From: Actinomyces sp. HPA0247
GTDB taxonomy: Bacteria; Actinomycetota; Actinomycetes; Actinomycetales; Actinomycetaceae
Assembly (NCBI GenBank): GCA_000411415.1
Contig: KE150451.1
Coordinates: 310,717 to 374,716 of the forward strand
DNA: 64,000 nt
Direction: 5' to 3'
Shown: positions 51,352 through 61,100 of the stretch, piece after piece
Numbering within the stretch: position 1 is the first letter of the stretch
Layout of the letters: each line of letters begins with the position of its first letter
Notes under the pieces: generated by a model
Databases searched by the model: none
What the model was told of the DNA's origin: nothing
The model's input: only the letters and a program-made list of their open reading frames with translations
Made by a program: the position numbers and the translations under genes

Positions 51352-52224
51352 ATGACGGTTCCACCATTGTTCGACCCCCTCGATACCGAGGATGATGATC
51401 AGCTGCCGCGCGACACCGCGTCACGGGAAACATGCCTTTCGGCCAGTGGCGGGCTGGGGGTTGATGACGACGCCCATCCTGCGGGGGCCCATCCCCGGCT
51501 TCGGGCGTGGCTGCACGTCGAGCCGTTCTACTGGACGATGCGCGTGGTCTACGTGTGCCTCGTCGCAGGAGCCGTCTTCGCCGTCTACATCAACGGGGTT
51601 GCCGAAGGCTGGTGGAGAGCCTGGGGCGAAAAACCTAGCGTCGCGGCGACGACCCCTGCCACGCAGCCCACACCCGCATCATCAGTGTCGAGCGAGGCGG
51701 CCATGTCGGGCGGCTACCAGATCGGCCCCGACGGCGTCCTCGTACGCCCCGCCCAATACGCCGCAGACACCTACACCAAGCCTGAGTTGCCTGAGGAGGC
51801 CAAGGAAAACACCGAAAGAGGCGCAGAAGCAGCCGCAGAACACTACCTCGCACTCCTGATCTATTCTTGGAATACCGGCGACACCCAGCCACTTGCCAAT
51901 ATGTCTGACCCATCATCGAACTTTGCAAAGAACCACATTGCCAATACTCAAGAAATGTATACAAATGGCTGGTCATATGGAAACTCAGTAACAGTACAGG
52001 AGGTACTTCGTCTTGAAGCAGTTTCATCGCAAGATGGAACGATTCCACCAAATACCGTCGGAGTTCGCTTTCGCGTCAGCGCAAATAATGGAACAAGGTG
52101 CAAGGGGCAGAGCATTATTGTTGACGATTCCGAACACAGTTCAACAATTACCTTATTCATGACATGGAAAGATAACCGCTGGACAGAGGTACAAGGAAGC
52201 TCCACAGATCATGATGACGAATAA
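51352..52224 (+). CDS. membrane-anchored protein resembling DUF6318
   Basis: A 290-residue protein: cytoplasmic N-terminus ~60 residues, one membrane segment (MRVVYVCLVAGAVFAVYIN, about residues 63-82), Thr/Pro/Ser linker, and an outside domain containing AAEHYLALLIYSWNTGDTQPLANMSDPSS, here LLIYSWNTGDTQPLANMSD, which is like DUF6318 proteins. The ATG at 51352 has GGAGGAG nine bases upstream. The 5' half is GC-rich, the 3' half abruptly AT-rich. It overlaps the next gene by 14 bases. Confidence 0.75.
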   Translation: MTVPPLFDPLDTEDDDQLPRDTASRETCLSASGGLGVDDDAHPAGAHPRLRAWLHVEPFYWTMRVVYVCLVAGAVFAVYINGVAEGWWRAWGEKPSVAATTPATQPTPASSVSSEAAMSGGYQIGPDGVLVRPAQYAADTYTKPELPEEAKENTERGAEAAAEHYLALLIYSWNTGDTQPLANMSDPSSNFAKNHIANTQEMYTNGWSYGNSVTVQEVLRLEAVSSQDGTIPPNTVGVRFRVSANNGTRCKGQSIIVDDSEHSSTITLFMTWKDNRWTEVQGSSTDHDDE

Positions 52225-53125
52225 ATTACGCATTTTCCTAGCAATCACCTCCACTTCATCTTCTTTACTAATTTTTAATTGCCTACCTGCGATAGCCCTC
52301 GCACCAAGTTCGGGTTTTGACGCCAACGGAATCGATAGGGATGTCAACACTGATATGTGGGAGGATGGGAACGAAGATAATCCTGGCACAGTAGGAAGCC
52401 CCTCTCAACCATCAGAAGATGACACGGGTTCACCTCGAGCGACTGAACCAACGACTACGAACAGCGTTTTGGATTTTGCGTTTGGCTACCATTGTGAACA
52501 CCCAGTTTCCTACGATTCGGGTCATATGATGTTCCCAACCTACTGGAGATGCGACGATCCTCCGCCGTCCGCAGAAACGCCGTCAGATCCTCCTTCAACC
52601 CAGAAGATTCTGCGTCACGCTGCTGCCACCATTCACGCGGATGGCGCAGGGATCTACAAGCAGCCACCAAAAGTCTCGTATACGAACAAGTACATCCCGA
52701 CCCTCGTATCAGTCACTAACCCGACCCAGACTCACGTCATCAACCTGCTCGGACACGACATCACCATCACCCTGAAAGCCACGAACTACGAATGGGACTG
52801 GGGCGATGGCACACCGAACACCATCACCGCCTACCAAGGGATGGCCTTCGAAAAGGGCATGGACCCCAACAAGGACCCCAGGCTGATCCGCCACTACTAC
52901 ACCCCGCCCAACGGGTGGCGCTCACGCTTCGACGGCCCCTACCCCGAGGCCACCCGCACCATCACACTGACCACCACCTGGTCGGGTACGGCCACCAACC
53001 CCTTCACCGGAGAAACCCAAACCATCAACGGCCTAGTCACCACCAAAGAAACAACAGGCCCCTTCCCCCTCAACCACCTCATCGTCTCCAACACCGACAC
53101 CTGGGAAGAAAAACAAGGCCACTAA
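52211..53125 (+). CDS. secreted protein with PKD-like segment
   Basis: A 304-residue protein with a Sec signal (about 1-30, ending AIALA), a disordered Ser/Thr/Pro-rich region, and a segment TNYEWDWGDGTPNTITAYQG (about residues 190-210) that matches the PKD-type xWDWGDGT motif. Two Cys-containing stretches YHCEHPVS and YWRCDDPP. Overlaps the preceding membrane gene by 14 bases and is presumably cotranscribed. The first ~470 bases are AT-rich like the end of the preceding gene, then GC content returns to normal. Function unknown. Confidence 0.75.
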   Translation: MMTNKLRIFLAITSTSSSLLIFNCLPAIALAPSSGFDANGIDRDVNTDMWEDGNEDNPGTVGSPSQPSEDDTGSPRATEPTTTNSVLDFAFGYHCEHPVSYDSGHMMFPTYWRCDDPPPSAETPSDPPSTQKILRHAAATIHADGAGIYKQPPKVSYTNKYIPTLVSVTNPTQTHVINLLGHDITITLKATNYEWDWGDGTPNTITAYQGMAFEKGMDPNKDPRLIRHYYTPPNGWRSRFDGPYPEATRTITLTTTWSGTATNPFTGETQTINGLVTTKETTGPFPLNHLIVSNTDTWEEKQGH

Positions 53126-53165
53126 ACCGTCACCAGGCCACACACGCACCACGCTCCCAAAAATT

Positions 53166-53271
53166 TCGCACGTAATTCACACACACCCCTCCGACGACAG
53201 AACGCAGAAACCGTGCAATAGCAACGATTCCAAAGACAACCATGAAGGACACACACCGGAATTACGTGCGA
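53166..53271. repeat. 106-bp terminal-inverted-repeat element, copy D
   Basis: TCGCACGTAATTC (53166-53178) is the exact complement of GAATTACGTGCGA (53259-53271). Same arm variant as copy B. The interior is diverged, keeping GCAACGATTCCAAAGA. Confidence 0.82.
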
Positions 53272-53335
53272 GATTGTCAAACAACCACACACCCACCGCG
53301 CACCACGGCACGCAACGCACAGGACTCAACGCAGC

Positions 53336-53367
53336 GGGGCCGCGCACGAGCAATCGTGCGCGGCCCC
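53336..53367. terminator. hairpin terminator downstream of subtilase 2
   Basis: GGGGCCGCGCACGA (53336-53349) pairs with TCGTGCGCGGCCCC (53354-53367), GCAA loop. The same stem sequence is reused at 58032. Confidence 0.85.
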
Positions 53368-53409
53368 GGGCACCTCAGCGACATGGTGCCGCCGCGGAGC
53401 ATACCCGGA

Positions 53410-56400
53410 TCACTGCCTCAAACGCCCACGCGCATCAAACACGTAGCGCTTGCCGTCAATCCAACGAGTCCCCGTCACCATGACGCCCGACGACGACAGG
53501 TAGTACCACGAGTCGCCATCGCGCAGCCAGCCAACGCGCATCGCGCCGCTGGACGGATCCAGGTAATACCAGGACGACCCCTCACGCAGCCACCCCGTCT
53601 TCATGGCCCCGCTGGACGGGTCCAGGTAGTACCACGAGGGCCCCTCGCGCAGCCACCCGGTGCGCATAGCACCCGACGACGAGAAGTAGAACCACGTGCC
53701 ACCGACACGCACCCAGCCGACGCTGGCCACCCCACTGGTGGGATCCAGGTAGTACCAGGAGCCGTGCACGCGCACCCACCCGTAGGCCTGCTCCCCCGTC
53801 GGGGGCGTGTAGTAGTACCAGTGGCCACCCTCAGCGAACCAGCCGGTCACCACGTACCCGTGGGCGTCGAAACGATACACGGACCCGTTGATGCGCAACG
53901 ACGTCGAGGCGGGGTACGTGCCGTCGGCGCGACGCCACCACCTGCCCAGCGGATTCGTCATCCACTGGCCATCCCCGGCCTCGTCGGCGCCTCCCGGATC
54001 GGCGGTCACGGTGAACGTCACGCTCGCCGACACATCATCGTCGGCGCGCGCGTCACTGTTGCGCCCCTGGGCCTCAACAGAGGCGACCAGGGACCCCGTC
54101 ACCGGGGTCGGGTCACCCGAAGCGGACACGTCCACTCCGTCAGCGCGCAGCACGAGGCCGTCCCCCGTGAACGCGCCACTGCCCGACGCGGACGCAACCT
54201 CGCGCCCATCCACCGCCAGGCGCGCCGACGTCACAGGACCACTCACCCGCACGCGCACGGACACGCGCCCGGACACGCTCGCCCCCGCGAGCGCGCTCCA
54301 CGTCGCGCCGTCGGACGAATACTCGACCTGCCCGATCGTGGGACGAGGCTGATCCTTCAAGACGGCGTCGAGGGCGCTGGGCATGCCGGCACCGCGGTAC
54401 TCGTGGTTCTCGTCGGGGGCCACCAGGCGATCCCAGTTCGCGGGATCACTGGCCTGCTTGCGCGCCAGTTCGAGAATCTGCGAGGCGTTCATGTCCGGGT
54501 GCACCTGGCGCAGGGTTGCGAGCACGCCGGCCACCAGGGGTGACGCCATCGACGTGCCGCTCGTCATCGCGTTCGCGTCCCCCGCCCACGAGGGCATGGG
54601 GGCGTAAATGTCTTGCCCGGGCGCGGCGAAAGCGACGGTACGTGCGCCCCAGTTCGACCACGAGGCCCGCTCCAGCGCGCCCGCCTGTCCGTCCGCCCCC
54701 TGGGTGCGAGCCAGGGCAGACACGGGGACGACATTGTCGAGCATCGCGGGCGCGAGCACGCCCCCGTAGACTCGGCGTTCCTGCGGCTTCCACGTGTCGT
54801 TAGGCGACTGGTCATCCAGCGACGGCGGATTATCCAGGTCAAACCCGTTGTTTCCTGCCGCCACCACATTGATGACATCGTGGGAGGCCGCATAGTTGAT
54901 AGCGCGGCGTACCGACTCTAGGCCGGCGGCCTGCTCACCATCGCGGGGAAGCCAGTACATCCACGGGTCGAGGCGGAACGAACTATTCGTCACCGAAATA
55001 CCGTGGTTCGCGGCCCACGCGAAACCACACACCACGTACTCGGGGTAGAAATAGCCGCCGTTCGCGGAGGCCACATTGATTGCGGCGATGCGCAGCGTCG
55101 GATTCACCCCGTCGGTGCCGTGCCCGTCGTGTTTGGCGGCTATCGCCCCGGCCACGGCCGTACCGTGCGTGGACGTCGTACGCCTCCACGCCGACGGGTC
55201 GCGGCTCGCAATGCCGTTAAACGAGCAGGACACGGACTTGTCGAGATCCACCTGGCCCGCCAAGTCCGCGATGGTGTCGTCCACCCCCTGATCGAGGATG
55301 CCAACCGTCACATCCCCACGCATGACATCCACGCCCTGAGCCTCCAGAGCCCCCAGCGCCTGCAGATGCCACCCGTTCCCCGTCTGCGGGTCGGGCTTCC
55401 ACCCAGCGTCCGCCTGGTCGCTCGAGGCCGCAGCGGCGTCCGCAACCGAGGTCACCCCCAGCGCACCCGTACTGCCCGGCGCAGCGGCCACCGCCTCGTT
55501 CGCAGCCACGCGCACCTCGTGATCGAGAGGAACCATGGCCTCGTTGCCGCCGACCGGCACCTCGCGAGTCGGGCCGATCGAGTCAAACCGGATCCCCTCG
55601 CCGGCCAGGGCCTCGCCCAAGTCGAACGCGAACGTCGGGGACGCCGACTGCACGAAGAACGTGCCAAACTCGGGGTACTGTCCCAGCGCCAGGCCCTTCA
55701 GGTTCGAGGCCCGGGCGAGGGCCCGCTGGAAGGTCGCGTGATCCGTGCCCTGCGCCAAGTTGACCGCATAGTTGGCGGGCAGCTGAGCGCTCGTGCGCTG
55801 CGGTGACGTGATCCCGGGCAGGACAGGCTCGCCGGGGGTCGGCTCCGCACCCGGATCCGGCTCCTGCGGCGTAGGCACCGCCGACGGGTCACGCGCCACC
55901 GTAAACGTCGCTTCGTGGAACTCGTCATCGTCGGCGCGCGGATCAGCGTTATTGCCGCTCGCGCTGACCTGCACGCGGGCGCGAACCCACGCCTCGCCCT
56001 CGGGTATCAGGGAGGACAGGTCCACGCCCTCCAGCGTCACCGTCAACGCATCGTCGAGGAATTGTCCCGACCCCGCGCGGTCCACGCTGGCCAGCCCCGC
56101 AACATCCAGGTGCACATTCGTCACCGGAGAAGTCACCACAGTCTGAATATCCACCGGGCCCGCGGGCAGAACCGCGCCGTCCACACTCGTCCAGCTGCCA
56201 CCGGCGACACGGTAGTTCACCATCATGATCGAGGGCCGAGGCTGGTCGCGCAGCACCGCGTCCAACGCATCCGGGAACCCATAGCCGCGGTACTCCTTGC
56301 CATCCTTCGGCGCGGACAACCGGTCGTAGTTCATCGCCGCCTGCTTACGCATCAGGTCCACGATCTGATCACCCGTCATCGTCGGATGCACCGACTTGAT

Positions 56401-57807
56401 GAGCGCGGCGACACCCACCGCGTGCGGAGAAGCGAAAGACGTTCCGCCGCCGTTGGCGTAGTGCGCCGGCATCACGTCATTGGGGACCGTCGATTCAATA
56501 TCGTCACCCGGCGCGGCGAAATCAATGCTCTTCCCGTAGTTCGAGAAGTCGGCACGCAAGTACACCTCGCGCATGCCTTCCGACACCACCCCCTGGCGGG
56601 CGACCGCACTGACCTGATTGACCCCCTCAATCATCTGGGGGACCATCACGCCGCGCTTCCCGCGCGTCGACGCCAGATCCGCACCATCGTGGGGAAGATC
56701 CTGGCCCGCCGGGTGATCATTGTCCGCGTCATCGTTGGCGGCAGCCGCGAAAATCGCGACCCCCTGACTGCGAGCGAACGTAATCGCGCGCGTCGCCGCC
56801 TCCAAACCCGCCGCCTGCTCAGGATCCGACGCATCCCAGTAGCGCCACGGGCCCATCACATACGAATTATTCACGATATCCACGCCGTGATTAACGGCCC
56901 ACGTGAACGCACACGCCAACGCCTCCGGGTACGTGTGGCGCTGGGCATCAGCGGCCTTGATCGACACGATCGTCGAATCGGGAGCGATGCCGTCGATACC
57001 GTAACCATTGTGGTTAGCGGCAATAATGCCGGCGACCATCGTGCCGTGAGAGTCATAGTCCTTCCACGCGCCATACTCCTGGTTAGGCATGCCATTCCAC
57101 GTACACGACACCGAATGATGCGAATCCACGCGCCCGATCATGTCGGGATGGCGATCATCCACACCCGTGTCGATAACGCCCACAACGACGGGAGCATGCG
57201 GAACCGCCACCGCGGCGGCCTCGGCCGCGTGCATGGCGACGCTCCCCCAGTTCGTCAGCTGTTCGTACGCCCCTCCCGTGGGCGCAATGTCCTCATCCAA
57301 CGTGGCCATGTTCTCGGCGGCTACCGTTCCCGGTTCGTCGCCGCTCTGAGGACCGCTCTGAGGACCGCTCTGGCTGCCCGATTCGGGGGTGGGCTCCGCA
57401 TCGGGGTCAAAGCCCTCGGGTGGCAGCTCCATGCGATCCGACTCGGGTAGCTCCTGCGTGCGCGTCGGACCAATCGAGTGGACGCCGACGCCTTCGCGGG
57501 CCAGATCCTGCGCCAGGTCCTGCGCGAACGTCGGCGAATTACTCTGCGCGAAGAACGTGCCGTAACGCGGGTAGCCGGCCAGAATCGCGGCCTGATGATA
57601 CGGCAAGCGGGCGACGGCCCGATTCATGGCATCCGTGCCGACGTCACTCAGGTTGATGGCATAGTTCATGTAGATGGCGCTCGCCCTGGCGGGCGCGATG
57701 ATGCCGACGGGAGGATCATCGGCTCGAGTGGGTGGGGGTATCGTTACTGTTCCCATCGCGAAGGCTACGAGGGTGGCGATGCCGATGCGTGCAACGGTGC
57801 GGCGCAT
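53410..57807 (-). CDS. double-headed secreted S8 protease with cell-wall-binding repeats (subtilase 2)
   Basis: A 1465-residue protein. Signal (about 1-29), then propeptide-like segment and first S8 domain: Asp in GVIDTGVDDRHPD (about 213), His in HGTMVAGIIAANH (about 254), Ser in GGTSFASPHAVG (about 457). After an Ig-like spacer the whole arrangement repeats: propeptide-like NYAVNLAQGTDHATF (about 680), Asp in GILDQGVDDTIAD (about 839), His in THGTAVAGAIAAKH (about 881), Ser in SGTSMASPLVAG (about 1086). Both triads appear intact. C-terminal ~185 residues are choline-binding-like repeats with GSWYYLDPTSGVA and similar. ATG at 57807 follows GAGGAACC. SGPQSGPQSG linker near residue 145. Confidence 0.9.
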   Translation of the reverse strand: MRRTVARIGIATLVAFAMGTVTIPPPTRADDPPVGIIAPARASAIYMNYAINLSDVGTDAMNRAVARLPYHQAAILAGYPRYGTFFAQSNSPTFAQDLAQDLAREGVGVHSIGPTRTQELPESDRMELPPEGFDPDAEPTPESGSQSGPQSGPQSGDEPGTVAAENMATLDEDIAPTGGAYEQLTNWGSVAMHAAEAAAVAVPHAPVVVGVIDTGVDDRHPDMIGRVDSHHSVSCTWNGMPNQEYGAWKDYDSHGTMVAGIIAANHNGYGIDGIAPDSTIVSIKAADAQRHTYPEALACAFTWAVNHGVDIVNNSYVMGPWRYWDASDPEQAAGLEAATRAITFARSQGVAIFAAAANDDADNDHPAGQDLPHDGADLASTRGKRGVMVPQMIEGVNQVSAVARQGVVSEGMREVYLRADFSNYGKSIDFAAPGDDIESTVPNDVMPAHYANGGGTSFASPHAVGVAALIKSVHPTMTGDQIVDLMRKQAAMNYDRLSAPKDGKEYRGYGFPDALDAVLRDQPRPSIMMVNYRVAGGSWTSVDGAVLPAGPVDIQTVVTSPVTNVHLDVAGLASVDRAGSGQFLDDALTVTLEGVDLSSLIPEGEAWVRARVQVSASGNNADPRADDDEFHEATFTVARDPSAVPTPQEPDPGAEPTPGEPVLPGITSPQRTSAQLPANYAVNLAQGTDHATFQRALARASNLKGLALGQYPEFGTFFVQSASPTFAFDLGEALAGEGIRFDSIGPTREVPVGGNEAMVPLDHEVRVAANEAVAAAPGSTGALGVTSVADAAAASSDQADAGWKPDPQTGNGWHLQALGALEAQGVDVMRGDVTVGILDQGVDDTIADLAGQVDLDKSVSCSFNGIASRDPSAWRRTTSTHGTAVAGAIAAKHDGHGTDGVNPTLRIAAINVASANGGYFYPEYVVCGFAWAANHGISVTNSSFRLDPWMYWLPRDGEQAAGLESVRRAINYAASHDVINVVAAGNNGFDLDNPPSLDDQSPNDTWKPQERRVYGGVLAPAMLDNVVPVSALARTQGADGQAGALERASWSNWGARTVAFAAPGQDIYAPMPSWAGDANAMTSGTSMASPLVAGVLATLRQVHPDMNASQILELARKQASDPANWDRLVAPDENHEYRGAGMPSALDAVLKDQPRPTIGQVEYSSDGATWSALAGASVSGRVSVRVRVSGPVTSARLAVDGREVASASGSGAFTGDGLVLRADGVDVSASGDPTPVTGSLVASVEAQGRNSDARADDDVSASVTFTVTADPGGADEAGDGQWMTNPLGRWWRRADGTYPASTSLRINGSVYRFDAHGYVVTGWFAEGGHWYYYTPPTGEQAYGWVRVHGSWYYLDPTSGVASVGWVRVGGTWFYFSSSGAMRTGWLREGPSWYYLDPSSGAMKTGWLREGSSWYYLDPSSGAMRVGWLRDGDSWYYLSSSGVMVTGTRWIDGKRYVFDARGRLRQ

Positions 57808-58031
57808 GGTTCCTCATCTTTCACTTGTCACTGTCACGCACACATCTTTGTGCGCGCAAAAACAATTATCAGCATGTTTGTCACCGGCCACATTCACTTG
57901 AAAAATCCCGCCGAAATACAAGGACAACGGCGCAGTTTCCACCCCCGCGAAAAGCCCCTCTCATACACGGCCACGCACCTACCGCGCAGGCCACCCACTC
58001 CTCGAACGCGCCATCCCCACGCGCAACGCTC

Positions 58032-58065
58032 AGGGGCCGCGCACGAGAACTCGTGCGCGGCCCCT
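58032..58065. terminator. hairpin between subtilase 2 and subtilase 3
   Basis: AGGGGCCGCGCACGAG (58032-58047) pairs with CTCGTGCGCGGCCCCT (58050-58065). Downstream of subtilase 3 by 40 bases; its arms are the same as those of the 53336 hairpin. Confidence 0.85.
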
Positions 58066-58104
58066 GGACGCTCAACCGGGGAAGGAACCCCGGCCTCGTA
58101 ACGC

Positions 58105-61100
58105 CTACTCCTGGAGGCGACCCGACTGATCGAACACGTAGCGCGTGCCGTCAATCCAGCGTGCCCCGGTCACCATCGCCCCGGAGGAGGACAGGTAGTA
58201 CCAGGAGCCGCCGTCCTTCACCCAGCCGACGCTCATCGCGCCGGAGGGGGCGAAGAAATACCAGGAGGAGCCGACGCGCGCCCAGCCCGTGGCCATCGCG
58301 CCGGAGTCAGCCAGGTAGTACCAGGTGGAACCCTCGCGCATCCAGCCGGTGCGCATGGCACCCGAGGACGCCAGGTAGTACCAGGTGTCGCGCACCTTGG
58401 TCCACCCGCTGGCCATCTCTCCGCTGATGGGATCCAGGTAGTACCAGGTCCCATGTACCTTCACCCAGCCCGCGGCCTGGCCGCCGGAGGGACCGTAGTA
58501 GAACCAGTGGTCGCCCTCGCTGACCCAGCCGGTCACCATGTAGCCGCGCGCGTCGAAGCGGTAGATCGCCCCGTCAATGCGCAGCTGCGTCGAGGTCGGG
58601 TACGTGCCGTCCTCGTAGCGCCACCACCAGCCAAACGCACCGGAGACCCAGCGGCCCGAGCGGGCCTCGTCGGGGCCGACCTGGTCGGGGCTGACCGTGA
58701 AGGGAACCTGGAGGGTCGCATCGTCGTCGGCGCGCGCGTCGTTGTTGCGGCCCATGGCCTCGACCGTCACCGTCGCGGCACCCGCGAAGCGTCCCGTCCC
58801 ATTCGGGTGGGACACGTCCACGCCGTCGGCCTGCAGCATCACCGAGTTACCCTCGAAGGCGCCGTTGCCCACACCGGTCGCAACCTCACGCTCACCGACG
58901 AGGAGTCGCGCCGAGGTCACCGGACCGGTCACCGTCACGCGGATGGACACGCGCCCGGAGACACTCTCCCCCGCCAGCGGCTGCCACGTGGTGCCGTCGG
59001 TCGAGTACTCGACGCTGCCGATGACGGGCTTCGCCTGGTCCTTGAGGACGGCGTCCAGCGCGTTGGGCAGGCCCGCACCCCGGTACTCGTGGCCCTCCAT
59101 GGGCTTCAAGCGGTTCCAGTTCGCCGGATCGCTCGCCTGCTTCTTCGCCAGGGCGATGATCTGCTCGGCGTTCATCTCCGGGTGGACCTGGCGCAGCGTC
59201 GCGATGACGGCGGCCGCCAGGGGCGACGCCTGCGACGTGCCGTACAGGTTGCCGTAGGCCTTGCCGTACCAGCTCGTCAGCGGAGCATAGATCTTCGCGC
59301 CGGGGGCAGCGAAGTCGATGCTGTTCGCACCCCAGTTCGACCAGGACGTCGGCTCGAGCACGCCGGTGGCGGGGTCAGCGCCCTCGGGCAGCTGCAGGGC
59401 GGACACCGCGAGCGTGCCGCGCAGCATCGACGGCATGTAGACGCCGCCCTTCACGTCGCGCTCATACGCGCCCCAGGTGTCGCCCGGCGACGAATCGTCG
59501 GTGGCAGGCGGGTTATCCAGGTCCGTCGTCCAGTTGCCGGCGGCCACCACGTTGATGACGTCCTTCGAGGTCGCGTAGTCGACCGCGCGCTGCACGGCCT
59601 CCAGGCCAGCGGCCTGCTCGGGGTCGTTCGGCATCCAGTACTTCCACGGGTTGACGTAGTACGAGCCGTTGGTCACGGAAATGCCGTGGTCGGCGGCCCA
59701 CACGAAGCCGCACGCGATGTACTCGGGGTAGAAGAAACCACCGTTGCGCGAGGCCACGTTGATCGCGGCGATGCGCAGGGTCGGGTTCACGCCATCCACG
59801 CCCACGCCGTCGTGCTTCGCGGCGATCGAGCCGGCCACGTGCGTGCCGTGGGTCGCGTCGTCCCAGCGCCACGCGTCGGGGTCGCGGTTGGGCACGCCGT
59901 TGACGTTGCAGGCCACGGACTTGTCGTAGTCGACCTGTCCAGCCAGGTCCGGCACGGTGTCATCCACGGACTGGTCCATGATGCCCACCGTCACGGGGGC
60001 GCGCATGACGTCCACGTCCTGCGCCTCAAGGGCGTGCAGGGCCTGGAGGTGCCATCCGTTGCCCGTCTGCGGGTCCGGGGTCAGGGTCGCGTCCTGATCG
60101 CTCTGAGCCCCCTGAGCTCCCTCGGAGCGGGGTGCGGCCGCAAGCGCCGCGTCCGCCGCGACTCGGGTCTCGTAGGGAACGGGGACCACGGCCTCGTTGC
60201 CGCCGACGGGTGCCTGGCGGGTCGGGCCGATCGAGTCGTAGCTGATGCCTTCCTTCACGAGCGCGGCGCCCAGGTCGGGCGAGAAGGTGGGCGAGGCAGC
60301 CTGCACGAAGAACGTGCCGAAGGCCGGGTACTGGGACAGGACCAGGCCGCCCAGGAACGAGGCCTGGGCCGCGGCGCGCTGGAAGGTGGCGTTATCGGTG
60401 CCCTTGGGCAGGTTGACCGCGTAGTTGGCGGGCAGCTGCTCGGCGGCGCGCGCGGGGGCGGTGATGCCGGCCTTGGCGGGGCCAGCGGGCGCGGGCGTTA
60501 TGTCGGGCGCGGGCGTCGGCTGCGCCGCGGCGTTCGGGTCGCGCGAGACGGTGAAGACGGCCTCGCGGCCCGTGTCGTCGTCGGCCTGGCGGTCGAAGTT
60601 GATGCCGGTGGCGCTCACCTGGACGCGCGCGGTCACGGAGTCGGTGCCCTCGGGCAGGAGTGAGGAGAGGTCAACGTTTTCAGCGGACACGCCGACGGCT
60701 GAGTCACCGTACTTGCCTGAACCGTCGCGGTCGACGCTGGTCAGGGAGGCGACATCCATGTGCAGGTGGCTGATCGGTGCGTTGGCCTCGGCGTAGAAGG
60801 TGACGGGGCCGGCGGGCAGGGTCGCTCCATCCAGGTCCTTCCATTCACCCTTGCCGACCCGGTACTGGAGGGTCGTGACGGTGGGCTGGGGCTGATCGCG
60901 ACGCATGGTGGTCAGCGCGTTGATGAAGCCGTAGCCGCGGTACTCCTTGCCGTCCTCGGGCTCCTGCAAGCGCGTGTATTCCATGGCGGCCTGCTTGCGC
61001 ATGAGGTCGGTGATCTGCTTACCCTGGAAGCCCGGGTGGATCGACTTAATGAGCGCGGCGATGCCCGTCAGGTGGGGTGCGGCCATCGAGGTGCCGCTGG

